Assembly (NCBI RefSeq): GCF_000002995.4
Contig: NW_025062477.1
Location: 11,194,649-11,258,648, forward strand
Direction of reading: 5' to 3'
DNA length: 64,000 nt
Source of the DNA: Brugia malayi
Lineage: Eukaryota; Nematoda; Chromadorea; Rhabditida; Onchocercidae
This document shows positions 20,881 to 33,022 of this stretch, piece by piece. Below the pieces are notes generated by a model. That model ran no database searches. It was not told the origin of the DNA and saw only the letters and a program-made list of their open reading frames with translations. Made by a program: the position numbers and the translations under genes. Each line of letters begins with the position of its first letter. Within the stretch, counting starts at the first letter, position 1.

Positions 20881-21606
20881 ATTTTCATTTCTCTTTGAAT
20901 ATATTTACGATAAGTTGTAATTTAACAAAAAAAAAAGAGAAAAAAGTATTTACATTAAAATTTCTTTTTTTTCTTTTTTGTTATTTTCATTTTTTATTTG
21001 ATGAAAAAAAAAAAAATTTTTTTCTTTTCTTTTAAAATTTCATTTGCATTTTTTAAATTTAAATCTTTCACTAAAAAGCAATTTAAAGTTTAAAAAATTC
21101 AAAATTCATTTCCTTCCTTCCTTTTTTAACCATTAATGAGTGTAATTCATTAATAAGTAATAATGTTATTTACATTTTCACAATTAACTGATTATTTATC
21201 ACATTCAAATGGATAAAATTAATATTTAAAAAAAAATTAAAAATTTAAATTTAAATAAAATTCCAAAAAAGAAAAGAATGAGAGAGAGAGAGAGAAAAAG
21301 AGAAAGAAAGACAAAAATGATACAAATACAATTTTTTTTTCTTTTTTTTTTGAAAAAAATCAAAAATTTTTTTATCAAAAATTATTTCACATCCAATTAT
21401 ACTTATTAGTGTTATTATTCATTGGACCGTTATTTTTTAATTTTAAAAAATTTTTTGCAAAAAAAAAAAAAAAATTTCTTTTATTTCTGAAAAATTTCTG
21501 AAAAAAAAATGCATTGAATTGTGAAAAGAAAAAAAAAAAATTGAAATCAAAAATGCTAAAATAAAAATTATTGTTAATTCTTTTAGTTCAATAAAGTTAT
21601 ACTAAT

Positions 21607-21631
21607 AAACGTACGTATTTCACGTACGTTT
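21607..21631. repeat. Perfect inverted repeat, 10-bp arms and 5-nt loop
   Basis: AAACGTACGT at 21607-21616 pairs with ACGTACGTTT at 21622-21631 around ATTTC. The arms contain the rare dinucleotide CG, unusual in this AT-rich setting. Confidence 0.85.
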
Positions 21632-22266
21632 GCATTTAATTGTTGTAATAAACTTAAAATATTATTGCTTAAGGAATTAACATATAACTTATGCTAATAA
21701 TGAGAATAAAATTGACAAAATTTATTTTTTGTTTATTTATTATTAATAAAAATTAATTTCAAAAAAAATTGCAAAAAAAGAAAATTGATTATGTGCATTT
21801 TCTTTTTTTTTTTGAAAAATTATTAATAATTTGCATATAATCAATCTATTAAATGAAAAGTTAATAATTGCATTTATTTTCTTTTTTAATTAATTTTTTT
21901 TTTTATTTATTATTATTTTTTCTTTTTTGTTCTACTTTTTATTTCATTTAATTTGAATTCAATTAAAATTTTCACTCTTTTGTCTTACTATTATTATTTA
22001 TCAAATAAAAATTATTTTGTGCTATAAATAAATCAAAAAATTAGAATCAAATTTTTTGATTTACTAAAGTTTCATTTAATTACTTTTGTCGCTTTTAAAA
22101 TTTCATTATTCAAAGGAATAAGCTAATAAGAATAGAAATAACAAAATTTCGTTTTCTTTTTTTGCTTTTTTTTTTTTGTTTATTTTTTTAATTTCTTCTG
22201 TGAATAGAAATTGTTTCATTGCTATTTATTTTTCAATGTTTTTTTTTTTTTTTTTTTTTTTAATTA

Positions 22267-22555
22267 AGAATTATTTACCTGCTACTTTTTAATACCTGTT
22301 CACCTATTACTTTTTAAGAATTGTTCCTGTTACTTTTTAAGAATTGTTTACCTATTACTTTTAAGTGCTGTTTACCTGTTACTTTTTAAGAATCGTTTAC
22401 TTGTTACTTTTTTAGGAATTGTTTACCTGTCGCTTTTAAGAATTGTTCATCTGCTACTTTTCAATACTTGTTCACTTGTTACTTTTTAAGAATTGTTTAC
22501 CTATTACTTTTTAAGAATTGTTTACCTGTTACTTTTTAAGAATTATTTCATTGTT
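22267..22555. repeat. Degenerate minisatellite, about 24-26 bp unit
   Basis: Roughly twelve copies of a unit around AAGAATTGTTTACCTGTTAC followed by a T run. Copies differ by substitutions and T-run length. It lies in the intergenic region and has no coding potential. Confidence 0.85.
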
Positions 22556-24320
22556 ATTCATTTATTAACTTTTTTTCGAATAAGAATTGTTCAATTCTTC
22601 TTTTTTTTACTTTTTTTTCTAAGAAATATTTCTTTTTTTTTTAAAAAAAAAAATGTTACTTGTTTTTTAAATTTTTTTGTGAATAAAATATTTATTTGTT
22701 TTTTAAGAAATATCTTCTTGTTTACTTTTTTTTTTTTTTGAGTAAGAATTTTTTGTCTAATTGCTATTTATTTTTTTATGCTATCAATGATAAAATAATT
22801 GATTATTACAAAAGTGCAATTAAGAAAATAAAACTTTTAAAATAACATTTGCTAAAAAAAAAAAAAAAAAAACGAAAAACGAAAAACGAAAAAGAAATAT
22901 TCGATGGCATAGCAAAAAAAAAAAAGAAAAAAAAATGAAAGAAAAATTTTGAAAATGAATGGAAAAAGAAAAATTACAGATAAAATTTATTCTTATCAGT
23001 TCTTATCAGTAATTATTACTCATTTGCAAATATCATTTTTGTATAGTTTAGTCGTTGTTCAATTTTTATCATTTTCTCTTTTAATAATGAATCAATTTCA
23101 GCTCTTTTCAATTAATAAAAACTTTTTTTTTTTTCAAATTAATTTTTCAAAATTTTTAAAATATATTTTTTAAAAAAATTCTTTTTTTTTTTGAATTTTA
23201 AGCAAAAGAAAAATGTTTTTTAAATAAATAAAATGTACAAAAATGTGTGATTTATTTTAAAAAAATGTTTTTTTTTTTTTTGTTAAATGATAAAATAAAA
23301 TTTTAATAGATTAGATTTAAAAAATAAAAAAAAATTAAACCATAATTCGAATTTAGAATAACTAATTTAATTATTGTCAATTAAACGATCTATATTTTGT
23401 GTTTAAAGTTTTTGAAAAAAGAAAAAAAATTTTAATTCAAATAATTATTCAATCAAAATTTTGTTGTTGATAAAATTGATAAGAAATATCACTAATGCCA
23501 TATTATCAAAAACAATTATTCAATTGAAGCATTTCTTTAAGTGTTCTCATTTTTTTAAATGTTTTTTTTTTTTTTTTCACTTTAAATAATCATAAATTTT
23601 ACTTCATTTTATTTTTTAAAAGTTTTAATTTAAATTTTTAATTTGCATTTTAAGAATATTTTTTAACAATCTTTTTTTTTTGCAAATCTCCAAGTATAAA
23701 TTTATTAAGGATGATAGCAATGAGATTGAAATAAATACAAATTTCATTGATCATTGATAGTTACTGATAAGATTGAATTACCAGTGATAAGATCTTTTAT
23801 TTGAACTTATTTATTAAACTATTTATTTTGCTGTAAATAAAACATAAATTCAATCAAAAAAAAAAACATTTTTTTTGGAAATCGTTTTTTTTCTTGTTTT
23901 TAAATGATAAAAAAAGTTTTAAATGATAAAAAAAAAAGTTTATATTATCATAAATTGTATTAATAATTATTGGAATATTTAACATTAATTAAAATTAAAA
24001 TGTTAGCATTAATTAATATTAACAATGTATTAAATTAATTTGGCATTTGTAAAGTTTAGTAAAAATTTTGAATAATAAAAATTTTTGTCTTAAAATTTCT
24101 AAGAAAAAAAAAAAACGAATAATTTATTAGAATTTATTTTATAGCTTACATTAAAAAGAAAACCTTAATAAAAATATACTTTTAAAATTTGTAAATAATT
24201 TTTGTTGTAATTAAATTTGTTCCTTTTTTAAAAAAAAAAAAAATTTATTTCATAGTTTTGTTGCAGAAATTCAATTCTATTTATTTATTTATTTTAATTA
24301 TCAAATTAAAAAGAAAACAA

Positions 24321-27300
24321 ATGTATGCAAATGGAAATGATGCGAATAATGAAAAATTCAATGATAATTCGCAATTAATTACTACCAATTATGCATGTTT
24401 GTTTGTTTATTTGTTTCCATTTTTTTTTTCTTCTTTTCTTTTAAATTTTTATTATTAAATTTGAATCGATTTTGAATTTTTATAATTATGGTTGAATAAA
24501 TTTTCATTTTGAAAAAATTAATGATTTAAAATATCTTAAAATTGTTAACATTGTAATTGTTTAAGCAAAATCTCTAATCAACCTATAATTAATTGTTTCA
24601 GAAAAAAAAAAAAAACTATAATTAACCTGTAATTGTTTAAGTAAGAAAATTGAAAAATAGTATCTTTGATTTTTTCTTTTTGTAAATTTTATAGAAATAA
24701 GTGAAGGATTATATTACAAATTATAAATCTATAATTAATTAATTAATTAAACTGTAATTTTATTTGTTGTCACATTGCTTATTAACAGCTTATTGCACAA
24801 GTAAGTAGGTTATGGTATGGACAATAACTGAGCAAATAGTAATAAGTAAGTAATTAGCCACAAGAAAAATGAAAAAGAAACAATAACAAATGAAGCAAAC
24901 AAAAATTACTGGGTAGATAACAGGATGAGTAGCAATAATACAAAGCAGTAGTAAGATTAGGTAAATGAAAAAAGAAATATAGTAGTAAATAAGTATAGTT
25001 AATAAACAAATAACGAAAAGAACAGCAAATAAAAATATGCATAGTAATGGATGAATAAAAATTATAAAATCTGTTAAAACATTAAATCACAAAATTCAAT
25101 AATAGTGATAGATAAATAAAAATTATTGGGTAAATAACAGGATGAGTAGCAATAATATAAAATAGTAATACGAATAGTAAACAAATAACAAAATATAACA
25201 TGTAAATAATAAGACGAGTAACACTGAATGGATGGCAATAAAAGGATTAGCAGACAAATGACAATAAAAATGCTTAGTAAATAACAGGAAGAATAACAAT
25301 AAGTTTGTATACATTACACTTTAATCTACTTAAAATATATGATACTTAAATTATAATGTTTAAAAGAATTTTATGCATAATACTTAAATTTTAATAAATT
25401 TTAATTTGCATTATAAAATTAAAATATTCCATATTAATAATAATTATTATTTATTTATTTATTTTATTTAATCATTAATTATTTATTTGCTCTTTTATTT
25501 GTTTAATTTATTCATTAATTATTTATTTACCTAATTTGTTTATTTAAAAAATATTGATTAAACTTATTTTACATATGTTTTTTTTTTTTTCCAACTAATT
25601 TTATTTCATTTAACTTTAAAACAATCTAATTTATTATTTTCATTTTCATTCTTATTTTCAGATGATAAATTAAATCAGTTATCATATCAGCAACGATATT
25701 TCTGGTCTTGGCAATTGTTTATCATATTTTTTATCATTTTAATCATTGTTAATGCACTGATAATACTATGTTTAACGATGAATCATCAACAATCAGACAA
25801 TAAAATGACAAATTTTTGTAAATTTATTCCATTAAATGATTATCAAAAGCGTACTTTAGCAACTTTTAAACTTCAAAGGTATTATTTATATTAAATTCAA
25901 ACTTAAAAAAAAAATATTTAAATTATTATTTGAAGTATTTTTTGTCGTATTTGAAGTTAAGGATTAGATTTTTTTTGTATTATTTTCACTAATTCTAATT
26001 TATCCTTTATTAATTAGAATTTCCAATTTACTAGTTGCAATTTTTGACATTAAAAAATGTTTGGTTTTTTAATTTCTTAAATTTTGATTTAATAAAAAAT
26101 ATATTTTAACCATTAGCTTTTTTTCTTTTTTTAAAATAGCTAGCAAATTGATTGGTCTGATTGATCAATCGATCTACCAATCGATCAACTAATTGATTAA
26201 ATTATTTACTAATATTTAATTAATTTTTTTTTTTTTAGATTCATTTTATAAATTCCTTTCCAAAAAAAACTTTTTTATTTTTTTAAATTAAAAAAAAAAC
26301 TTTTCTTTTGTTTTTTTGCCGTTCCTTTTTTTTTTCAAAATCGTTAAATTTCAAAAAAAAAGTGAGATAATAATTTATTATTTTTGAATAAATTAAATGA
26401 AAAAATTTTTTGCTAATATTTTTAAATTTTTTTTTTTTTGAATTTTAGTTTTTTTTATTTTATTTTTTTATAATTTAGGCCATTACTTAGTGTTGATACA
26501 AATAATAATTTGCTTATTCTTTCATCATTCAAAAATTACACCAATGAATTATTTGTTGAGCAATTAGCGCTCGATGATTTTCAAAATGGATTTATGCAAG
26601 TTTTGCAATTTTTTTTTTTTTTAATTAAAAAATATTTTAATTCATTTATTGAAAAATTGTAAAATGATAACTGAAAAAAACACAAATAAAAAATTGAATA
26701 AAATTTAATTTAACTTAAAATTATTTTATAATTTTTTTTGTTGTCCTTTTCCTAAATTAAAGTAGAAAATGTTAATGCTTATATGTTTATTAAATTTTTG
26801 TTAACAATTTGTAATATGATATGATAAGATAAGATATGATAGAGTTTTTTTTTTTTTTAATTTAAAATCATTTTTAGCACTTTTTTTTTCTTAACATACA
26901 AATTTTTATTGCTGAATTAGTTTCCAATTTTGAAATGAAATTTCAAAATTGATTAATTTAACTAATTCTAATAATTTGTATTAAAATTTAATTATTACAA
27001 ATACTTTTTTAACTATCAAAAATAAAAAAGTTAGGTAATTTTTTTTTACTTTTTTATTTGAATTTGAATAATTTTAATTTAGCTCAGCAAATATTAAATT
27101 TATTAATGGAATGAAAAATTGTCAACAACTTTCATCAATTGTATATTGTTGTCATATCACAATGAGTGATAATAATTCAATCATTGGCAAAGGCACACAT
27201 TGTTTCCGTCAAAGTAAGTATTCAATTATTTCATTTCAAATTTCAATCTTTCAATTATTTCATTTCAAATTTCAATCTTTCAATCATTTATTACTTTCAC

Positions 27301-30130
27301 TTTTTAAATTGTAAAATTAGCCACAATTATTTATGTGTAATTTTTAAATAAAAATTTTTTGAAAATATCAAAATTGTATTAAATATAATTGCATATTAAA
27401 TTTAAATTTTAAATAAAAGTTTTCATTTTTAAAAAAAAAATTTAAATATATAATTTTGTTTAAATTTGTTTAAATTTTTTTTTTTATTCACTACTAATCC
27501 ATTACTTTTTATTTTAATGCTGAAAAATTTTTTGCAATTTTATTTAATTTTGTACAAAAAATATGAATAATATTTGTGTTTTGTAAATTTTCAAATAAAT
27601 TTAAAAATAATAATAATGGAATTTTTTTTTTGAATAATTTTTTAATAGATTTAATAGTAAATTACAAAGAAATTTTAAATAACAAATAGATTAATCAATA
27701 AATTTCAATTAGATTTAAAAATGCTAAAAATAGATTTTTTTTTGATGTATTTTTTTAATAGATTCTTTAATAAATTGCAGATAAATTCTAAATAATAAAA
27801 AGATTCGTCAACAAATTTAAAATAAATTTAAAAAAAAATAATAAAATATTTTTTTTTTTTTTTTGATTAATTTTTTAATAGATTCATTAATAAATTACAA
27901 ATAAATTTTAAATAATATTACCATTCATCAATAAATTTCAAATAAATTTAAAAACTACTAATAATACAATTTTTTCTTTAAATATCCTTTCAATAGGTCC
28001 ATTAGATGTGAATGCTGAAATTTCAACAAATATTAATTACACCGATCATTTCTACATGAGAAATATGCAAATGACTGCCATATGGCAAACACTGTCAAAC
28101 GATGAAACAATTATTTTACTTCAAAATATAACTGGCAAATATAATATGTTTAATACAAAAAATGGCATGTAAGTTGCCTTTTTTTTTGAGCATTTTTAAA
28201 TTTTTTATAAATTATTTTTATTATAATTTTTTAAAATGAATTTTTTAAATATTTGTAATTTATAAAATTAAAATTTATCATTTGCTAGTTTATTTTCTTT
28301 TCAAATAATAACATAAAATAATGAAATTTTAATTAATGGAATAGTAAAAGTTATAATTTTAAAATCGAATTAAACAAATTGAAATTTTTCTTTATTTTTT
28401 TTTTTTTTCAGTTTAATGCCTATTTTGGATAATGAAGATTATGCAAATTTAACGCCTGTAGCATCATTTTTTGGAATGGATAATGCTGAAGAATTAACTC
28501 AACTTGGTATTTTCATTATTTCAGTTCTTTCCTTTTCCTTAAACATTTTTAAAATTTAAAAACTTTAAATTTTCAAAAATTTTCTAGCACTTAAAATTGC
28601 TTATTCCAGAATGTTATATTTAATATAAAATTTTGAAAGTTTGAAAAATTGTTTTTCTTGAATTCTTATTTAGAAATCCTAAAATATCACGGTTTGAATT
28701 AATATTTAAGGAATTATTTCAGTAATATTTTCGTCTTTTAAAAATTAAACAAGAAAGAAAAGAAAATGCAAATGCAAATGATTGTAATTTATGTTTATTA
28801 ATTAACTCATTTTGAAAATAAATAATTTTGATCTTAATTGCAACCTATTATTAATTAATTAATTAATTAACTTGTGCTATTATATAGCATTTCAAATGCA
28901 TATGATTATAAGTTGCAGAAATATTTAGCACAAATTTAATTTTAATTACAATTATAATTACTCATTAAATTTCTTTTTTCTTTCCAGCAAAAAAAAAGAA
29001 AACAAAAGATAATTTAACAAACTTTTTTTTTTTTTGAAAAAAATAAAATTTAAAAATTTTTTTTTAAAATTTTTTAGCTCAAGATGATTATAAATTTTAT
29101 ATTTGTGAATATCTTCGTGATTCAAAACATCGTTTTCTCTTGCAAGAATGTTATCAAACAGCGTATGTGTTTATTTGTTTATTTATTTATTTATTTTTCC
29201 TTTTTGTTTTTATTATTATTTACAAATATTTAAACAAAAATTTTTTGACAATTATATTAATGCAATTTATTTTTATATTTTGAAAATATTTTTTTTTAAA
29301 AAAAAATACATTAAAGATTGATTAAATTGGAAAAATTTTCACATATTAAATTTTGTGCAAATCCAATTTATCAAGCAGTCATTCAGTTCAATAATGTTTA
29401 TAAAAATGTTAAATGGCAATTACAGGTTAGCAATTTACCTTTTTTCTTTCTTTAAAATTTAATACTTTAATAATTTGAAACTGAATTTTTCATAAGATTT
29501 ACGATAAATACAATTTAATTCATTTTTTTATTTCTTTTTTTTCAATGGAGCAAATATCTGAAATGAACAAAACATTTATCTAATTTCGATCTTTGATCTT
29601 GTTCAAAAATTTAAAATCAAATATTTGCTTTTCGTTCAAAAATTTGAAATCAAATACTCGCTTTTTGTTTAGAAATTTGAAATCAATTATTTGCTTTTCG
29701 TTCAAAAATTTGAAATCAAATACTCGCTTTTTGTTCAAAAAAAAATAGCAATTTTGTTTACTAACAATTTCTCATTTATACTCAATTGCAATTCTCATTT
29801 AAAATCTTTGTATTAATATTAAAATTAAAACGAAAAAAAAAGGAAATTAAAGGATTCTTATTGTTTAGACAAAAACTTTTCCCCAATTCATTTAATTAAA
29901 TTTTTATATAAATTCCACTTTTACAGGTGTCATATACATCAACAAATGAAATCATTGATAATAATATTTACATTGTTGATTCTGTTGATTTAATCACTGA
30001 TAAACAAATTACAATGATTTGTTCACCATTTATCATTGATATTTATTTCATTTCAAACAATATTCTTGTACATTATGCAATTGATTTACCTAAAATTGAT
30101 GGTGAAACATTAATTGGTAATTATTTTTAA
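24321..30130 (+). CDS. Type II membrane protein of unknown family, nine exons
   Basis: Exons 24321-24396, 25662-25878, 26479-26595, 27083-27213, 27997-28168, 28412-28506, 29078-29162, 29317-29425 and 29927-30130 join in phase to 401 residues plus stop. About 42 polar N-terminal residues precede one strong hydrophobic segment at residues 44-65, and there is no cleavable signal peptide, so the N-terminus should be cytoplasmic. The ectodomain (66-401) has four Asn-X-Thr sequons (NYT, NYT, NIT, NLT) and about nine cysteines, including a YCCH motif. The ATG at 24321 is preceded by AAACAA and followed by an exon whose phase matches exon 2 exactly. Exon 3 appears to end at a GC donor (AT|GCAAGT), because the GT four bases later breaks the frame. 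I do not recognise the family. It may be a nematode-restricted surface or secretory-pathway protein. It is expressed divergently from the RGS gene. Confidence 0.85.
24397..25661 (+). other. Intron 1 of the membrane-protein gene
   Basis: AT-rich, with donor GTTTGT and acceptor TTTTCAG. It contains a degenerate direct repeat (listed separately). Open frames on the minus strand here are repeat shadows. Confidence 0.7.
24899..25178. repeat. Two-copy degenerate direct repeat, offset about 218 bp
   Basis: The stretch starting near 24900 (AAAAATTACTGGGTAGATAA, then ACAGGATGAGTAGCAATAAT) recurs near 25118 with few differences. Shorter related fragments (GTAAATAA, ACAATAA, GAGTAACA) fill 24840-25300, suggesting an older, larger array inside the intron. 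Confidence 0.75.
27222..27289. repeat. 29-bp tandem repeat beside an exon 4 donor
   Basis: A 29-bp unit beginning TCAATTATTTCATTTCAAAT occurs at 27222 and 27251, with a partial third copy. It lies a few bases downstream of the membrane-protein exon 4 donor. Confidence 0.85.
27620..27975. repeat. Three-copy tandem repeat, about 113-120 bp unit, in intron 4
   Basis: Three diverged copies each begin with a T run and AATAGAT (27644, 27757, 27877), followed by a variant of AAATTACAAATAAATTTTAAAT and a block reading ATCAATAAATTTCAA. The third copy runs up to the exon 5 acceptor region. Confidence 0.8.
29607..29738. repeat. 33-bp tandem repeat, four copies in an ABAB pattern
   Basis: Four 33-bp units begin AAATTTGAAATCAA. 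Units 1 and 3 continue with TTTGCTTTTCGTTCAA, and units 2 and 4 with CTCGCTTTTTGTT. The real repeat is therefore a 66-bp dimer present twice, inside intron 8 of the membrane-protein gene. Confidence 0.85.
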
Positions 30131-30207
30131 ATGTTTTTATCCTATTATTACTATTATGAAAACGAAACTATTATTAAATTTTTATTTTTATTTATAATTA
30201 AATATTG

Positions 30208-30213
30208 AATAAA
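30208..30213 (+). terminator. Polyadenylation signal AATAAA of the membrane-protein gene
   Basis: The first canonical hexamer in a plausible position, about 78 nt past the stop codon at 30128-30130. Confidence 0.45.
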
Positions 30214-32389
30214 ATTCATAAAAAATTTTTGATTTTTCTTTTTTTTTAATAATTATTTTTAGAAATAAATAATAAAAAATTAATTGTTTTGTTAGTAAAA
30301 TTTATATGATTGTTGCATTCATTTTTCTAATAAAATATTACTATCAATAATGTTTTCTTTGCATATCATTCAAAATTTTTGAATAATTTTCAGCAACCAT
30401 TTTTAAAATTTTTTCTTATTATCAGTAATAGCTTAAAATAATAACAATAAAAATAATAATAATGATAATAATAATATATGATATTAAAATAACAATGATA
30501 GCATAACAAACGTAATTTGATTATTTGTTTACTATTTGTAATTTGATTATTTGTTTATTATTTATTATTTTATTACTATTGTGTATAATTCAGTAGAACA
30601 ATAGTGATAAATTATAATTAATTATTTAGTATTGATATTAAATAACAATAGTAATAATAATAAAGTAATAGTAGTGTATTGCTGGTAACTAATAAAAATA
30701 ATATATAATAATGATAACTAATTTATTTCAGTATTTCAGAATAATTTTTAATGAAATTAAATTATTTGAAATGAATTTTAATTGAGAAATATTTGTTGTC
30801 TTAGAAATTATTACTTTTGCATGAACAGTCGGAATAGTTAATATTTCTTCCAAATTAATTATTTATTTTTTTTTAGGAAAAAAAAAAAACGAAAAAACCT
30901 GTATGTTTCCTTGTAAAATTTAGAAATATACTTATATTAATTGTTTATTAATTATCATTGAAGTAATTTGTACTTATATTTTAAATTGAATATTTATCTA
31001 ATTTTAATTGCTAAAGTAATAATATACATTTTTAATAAATGTGAACTAACAAAATTGCATATTAGCAAAAATATAAATTAAAGGATAAAGCAAGAAAATA
31101 ATAAACAAAAAACAAATAAACAAATAAAATGCAAAAAAACAAACAAACAAACAAATAAAAAGCGTAAAAATTGTTAGAATTATAAATTATTATTGTAAAA
31201 TTTATTACTTTAATATAATTTTCCAATTTATTGATTGAATAAAATTTGATCAATTGTGCATGGAAATAAATGAGCCACAATTTTTATGATCAATAATTCA
31301 TAATTGTTATTAAAATTAAAAATATGTTAATAATTTAAAAAACATTTGAAGTCATTTCAATCAAATTACTTTCAGTTAAAAATTGAATTTTGAAAGAAAA
31401 TTGAAAAAATATTTTTTGACTTAAATGCACTGAATTAAAATAAATTATTTGGAATATAAAATTAAAATTGAACAGTTGCAAGTACACAAATGAAATTTTT
31501 ATTCAATTTGCACTTTTTTATTAAATTAAATTAAAAATCCAATGAAGTTAAAACTTATTAAATTAAATTATTACTTTGCAAATTATTTACATTTCTATAA
31601 AAAAAAAAGAAAAAGAATTACTTGAAATAATAATTTAAACAGCGTGAAAATGTTTATAGTTAAATCACATTTACTTTTTTAATAAATCATTAATTTTTTG
31701 TATCATTTAATTTAATTAATTCTAAGCAAAACTATTTAATTTGTTTATTTATTTAAAAAAACCATATTCAATTTTTATTAAATATTTAATTTTAATTAAT
31801 TCTGGATAAAAGTTTTTTCATTATTTATTCTTTCCTTTGAAAGAAAACATCTTTAATTTTTTATTTTATTTATTTTTTTTATTAAATAATTTTCAATATT
31901 AAATTTTTACTAAATACTTCCTTATTAGATAATGGAATGAATATAAAAATTTTGAAAAATTTGTTTACAAACATTGTTTATTTATGTTTCACACTGACTG
32001 GTAACTTTTATTAACAGATCTGTAGAAATTTAAGTAATTTCCATTGAAATTATTTAATGTATTGTAAAATTTTGCTTTAAAAAAGGAAAAAATAAATAAA
32101 TAAAATTTTTGAAATGCTTAATACATTAATATTTTTTTTCAAATTAAACCTTATTAATTAAATTTAATTAATTAAAAAATTAGATAAAATAGATTAACTT
32201 TTTGTATTTGTAAAATTAAATTTAAACAAAAATTTTTGAAAATTATAGCTATCTTTTTTTAATTATTTAAGAAAATGCTATTACAATTATGTTTTATTAA
32301 CTTTATCAATGAATATTTATTTACATAAATTAATGTTTATTTTATTTTACTAAAATAAATATTTCCTTTTTTTTTTTTTTTTCTTAAAG
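30214..32389. other. Intergenic AT-rich sequence
   Basis: Separates two plus-strand genes by about 2.2 kb, too far for a tight nematode operon (usually about 100 bp). It holds TAA/ATT-rich stretches near 30430-30720 and homopolymer runs. No exon can be supported. Confidence 0.6.
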
Positions 32390-32415
32390 ATTAGAGGAAT
32401 TATTTTAATAAGAAA
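32390..32415 (+). other. 5' untranslated segment behind a strong acceptor (candidate trans-splice site)
   Basis: A long T run followed by TTCTTAAAG ends at 32389, 26 nt before the ATG at 32416. No upstream exon is apparent in the preceding 2 kb. This fits a spliced-leader acceptor, though an upstream untranslated exon is possible. Confidence 0.4.
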
Positions 32416-32990
32416 ATGGCAAATTATCATCCACCATCAAAGTGTAAAAAATTTGATGAACAAACATTGAATGATATAATTTTATCAATTTTTAAAAAAT
32501 CATTCCGTCATGGAATACCAGCACTGGTATGGATGAATCGAGAAATTATGATTACTGTATGTAAAATAATTTAAAAAATAATTTTACAAAAAAAAAAAAG
32601 AAAAATTTGCATAAATAATTAAATTACTGAAAATTTTTATTGGATAATTTTTTTGTTTTTTTTTTTTCTTTTATTTGTTATCGTGTTAAAAAAGAATGAT
32701 TTATTCAAGTTTTCAATGCAATATTTTGAATATTTATTAAAAGAATTTAAATGTATTTGCAAAATACAAAATTATAATTTACAATTTTGGATTTATGCTT
32801 TTTTATTATTATTATTAAGCGATAAAATTTTTTGTTTTATTTTTTTTTTTTTACTTTTTTCCTAAATTCTTTAAAATTTATTTATTTTGTGTGCAAAAAA
32901 AAAATAAAGCAAAAAGCGAAAATGTTGATTTATTTGTTTACTTGCTTGTTTATTAACTTATTAATTAGTTTGTTTATTTTTTTTAATTTG

Positions 32991-33022
<32 letters not shown>

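Larger units (their letters stand above)
19370..24320. other. Divergent intergenic region between the RGS and membrane-protein genes
   Basis: Both flanking genes point away from this interval, so their promoters should lie here. Near 19446 there is one CACGTG E-box. The part from 19760 to 20260 is less AT-rich and non-repetitive but has no coding frame I trust. It is followed by a TG-rich array, CT tracts and a 25-bp minisatellite (listed separately). The rest is AT-rich. Confidence 0.5.

Noticed and set aside
24840..25314. Two minus-strand Leu/Tyr-rich frames in intron 1 of the membrane-protein gene
   Set aside because: They lie on the degenerate direct repeat and lack splice or start support.
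30131..32389. Operon linking the membrane-protein and pseudophosphatase genes
   Set aside because: The 2.3 kb gap is far beyond usual nematode operon spacing, and no SL2-type signal is visible.
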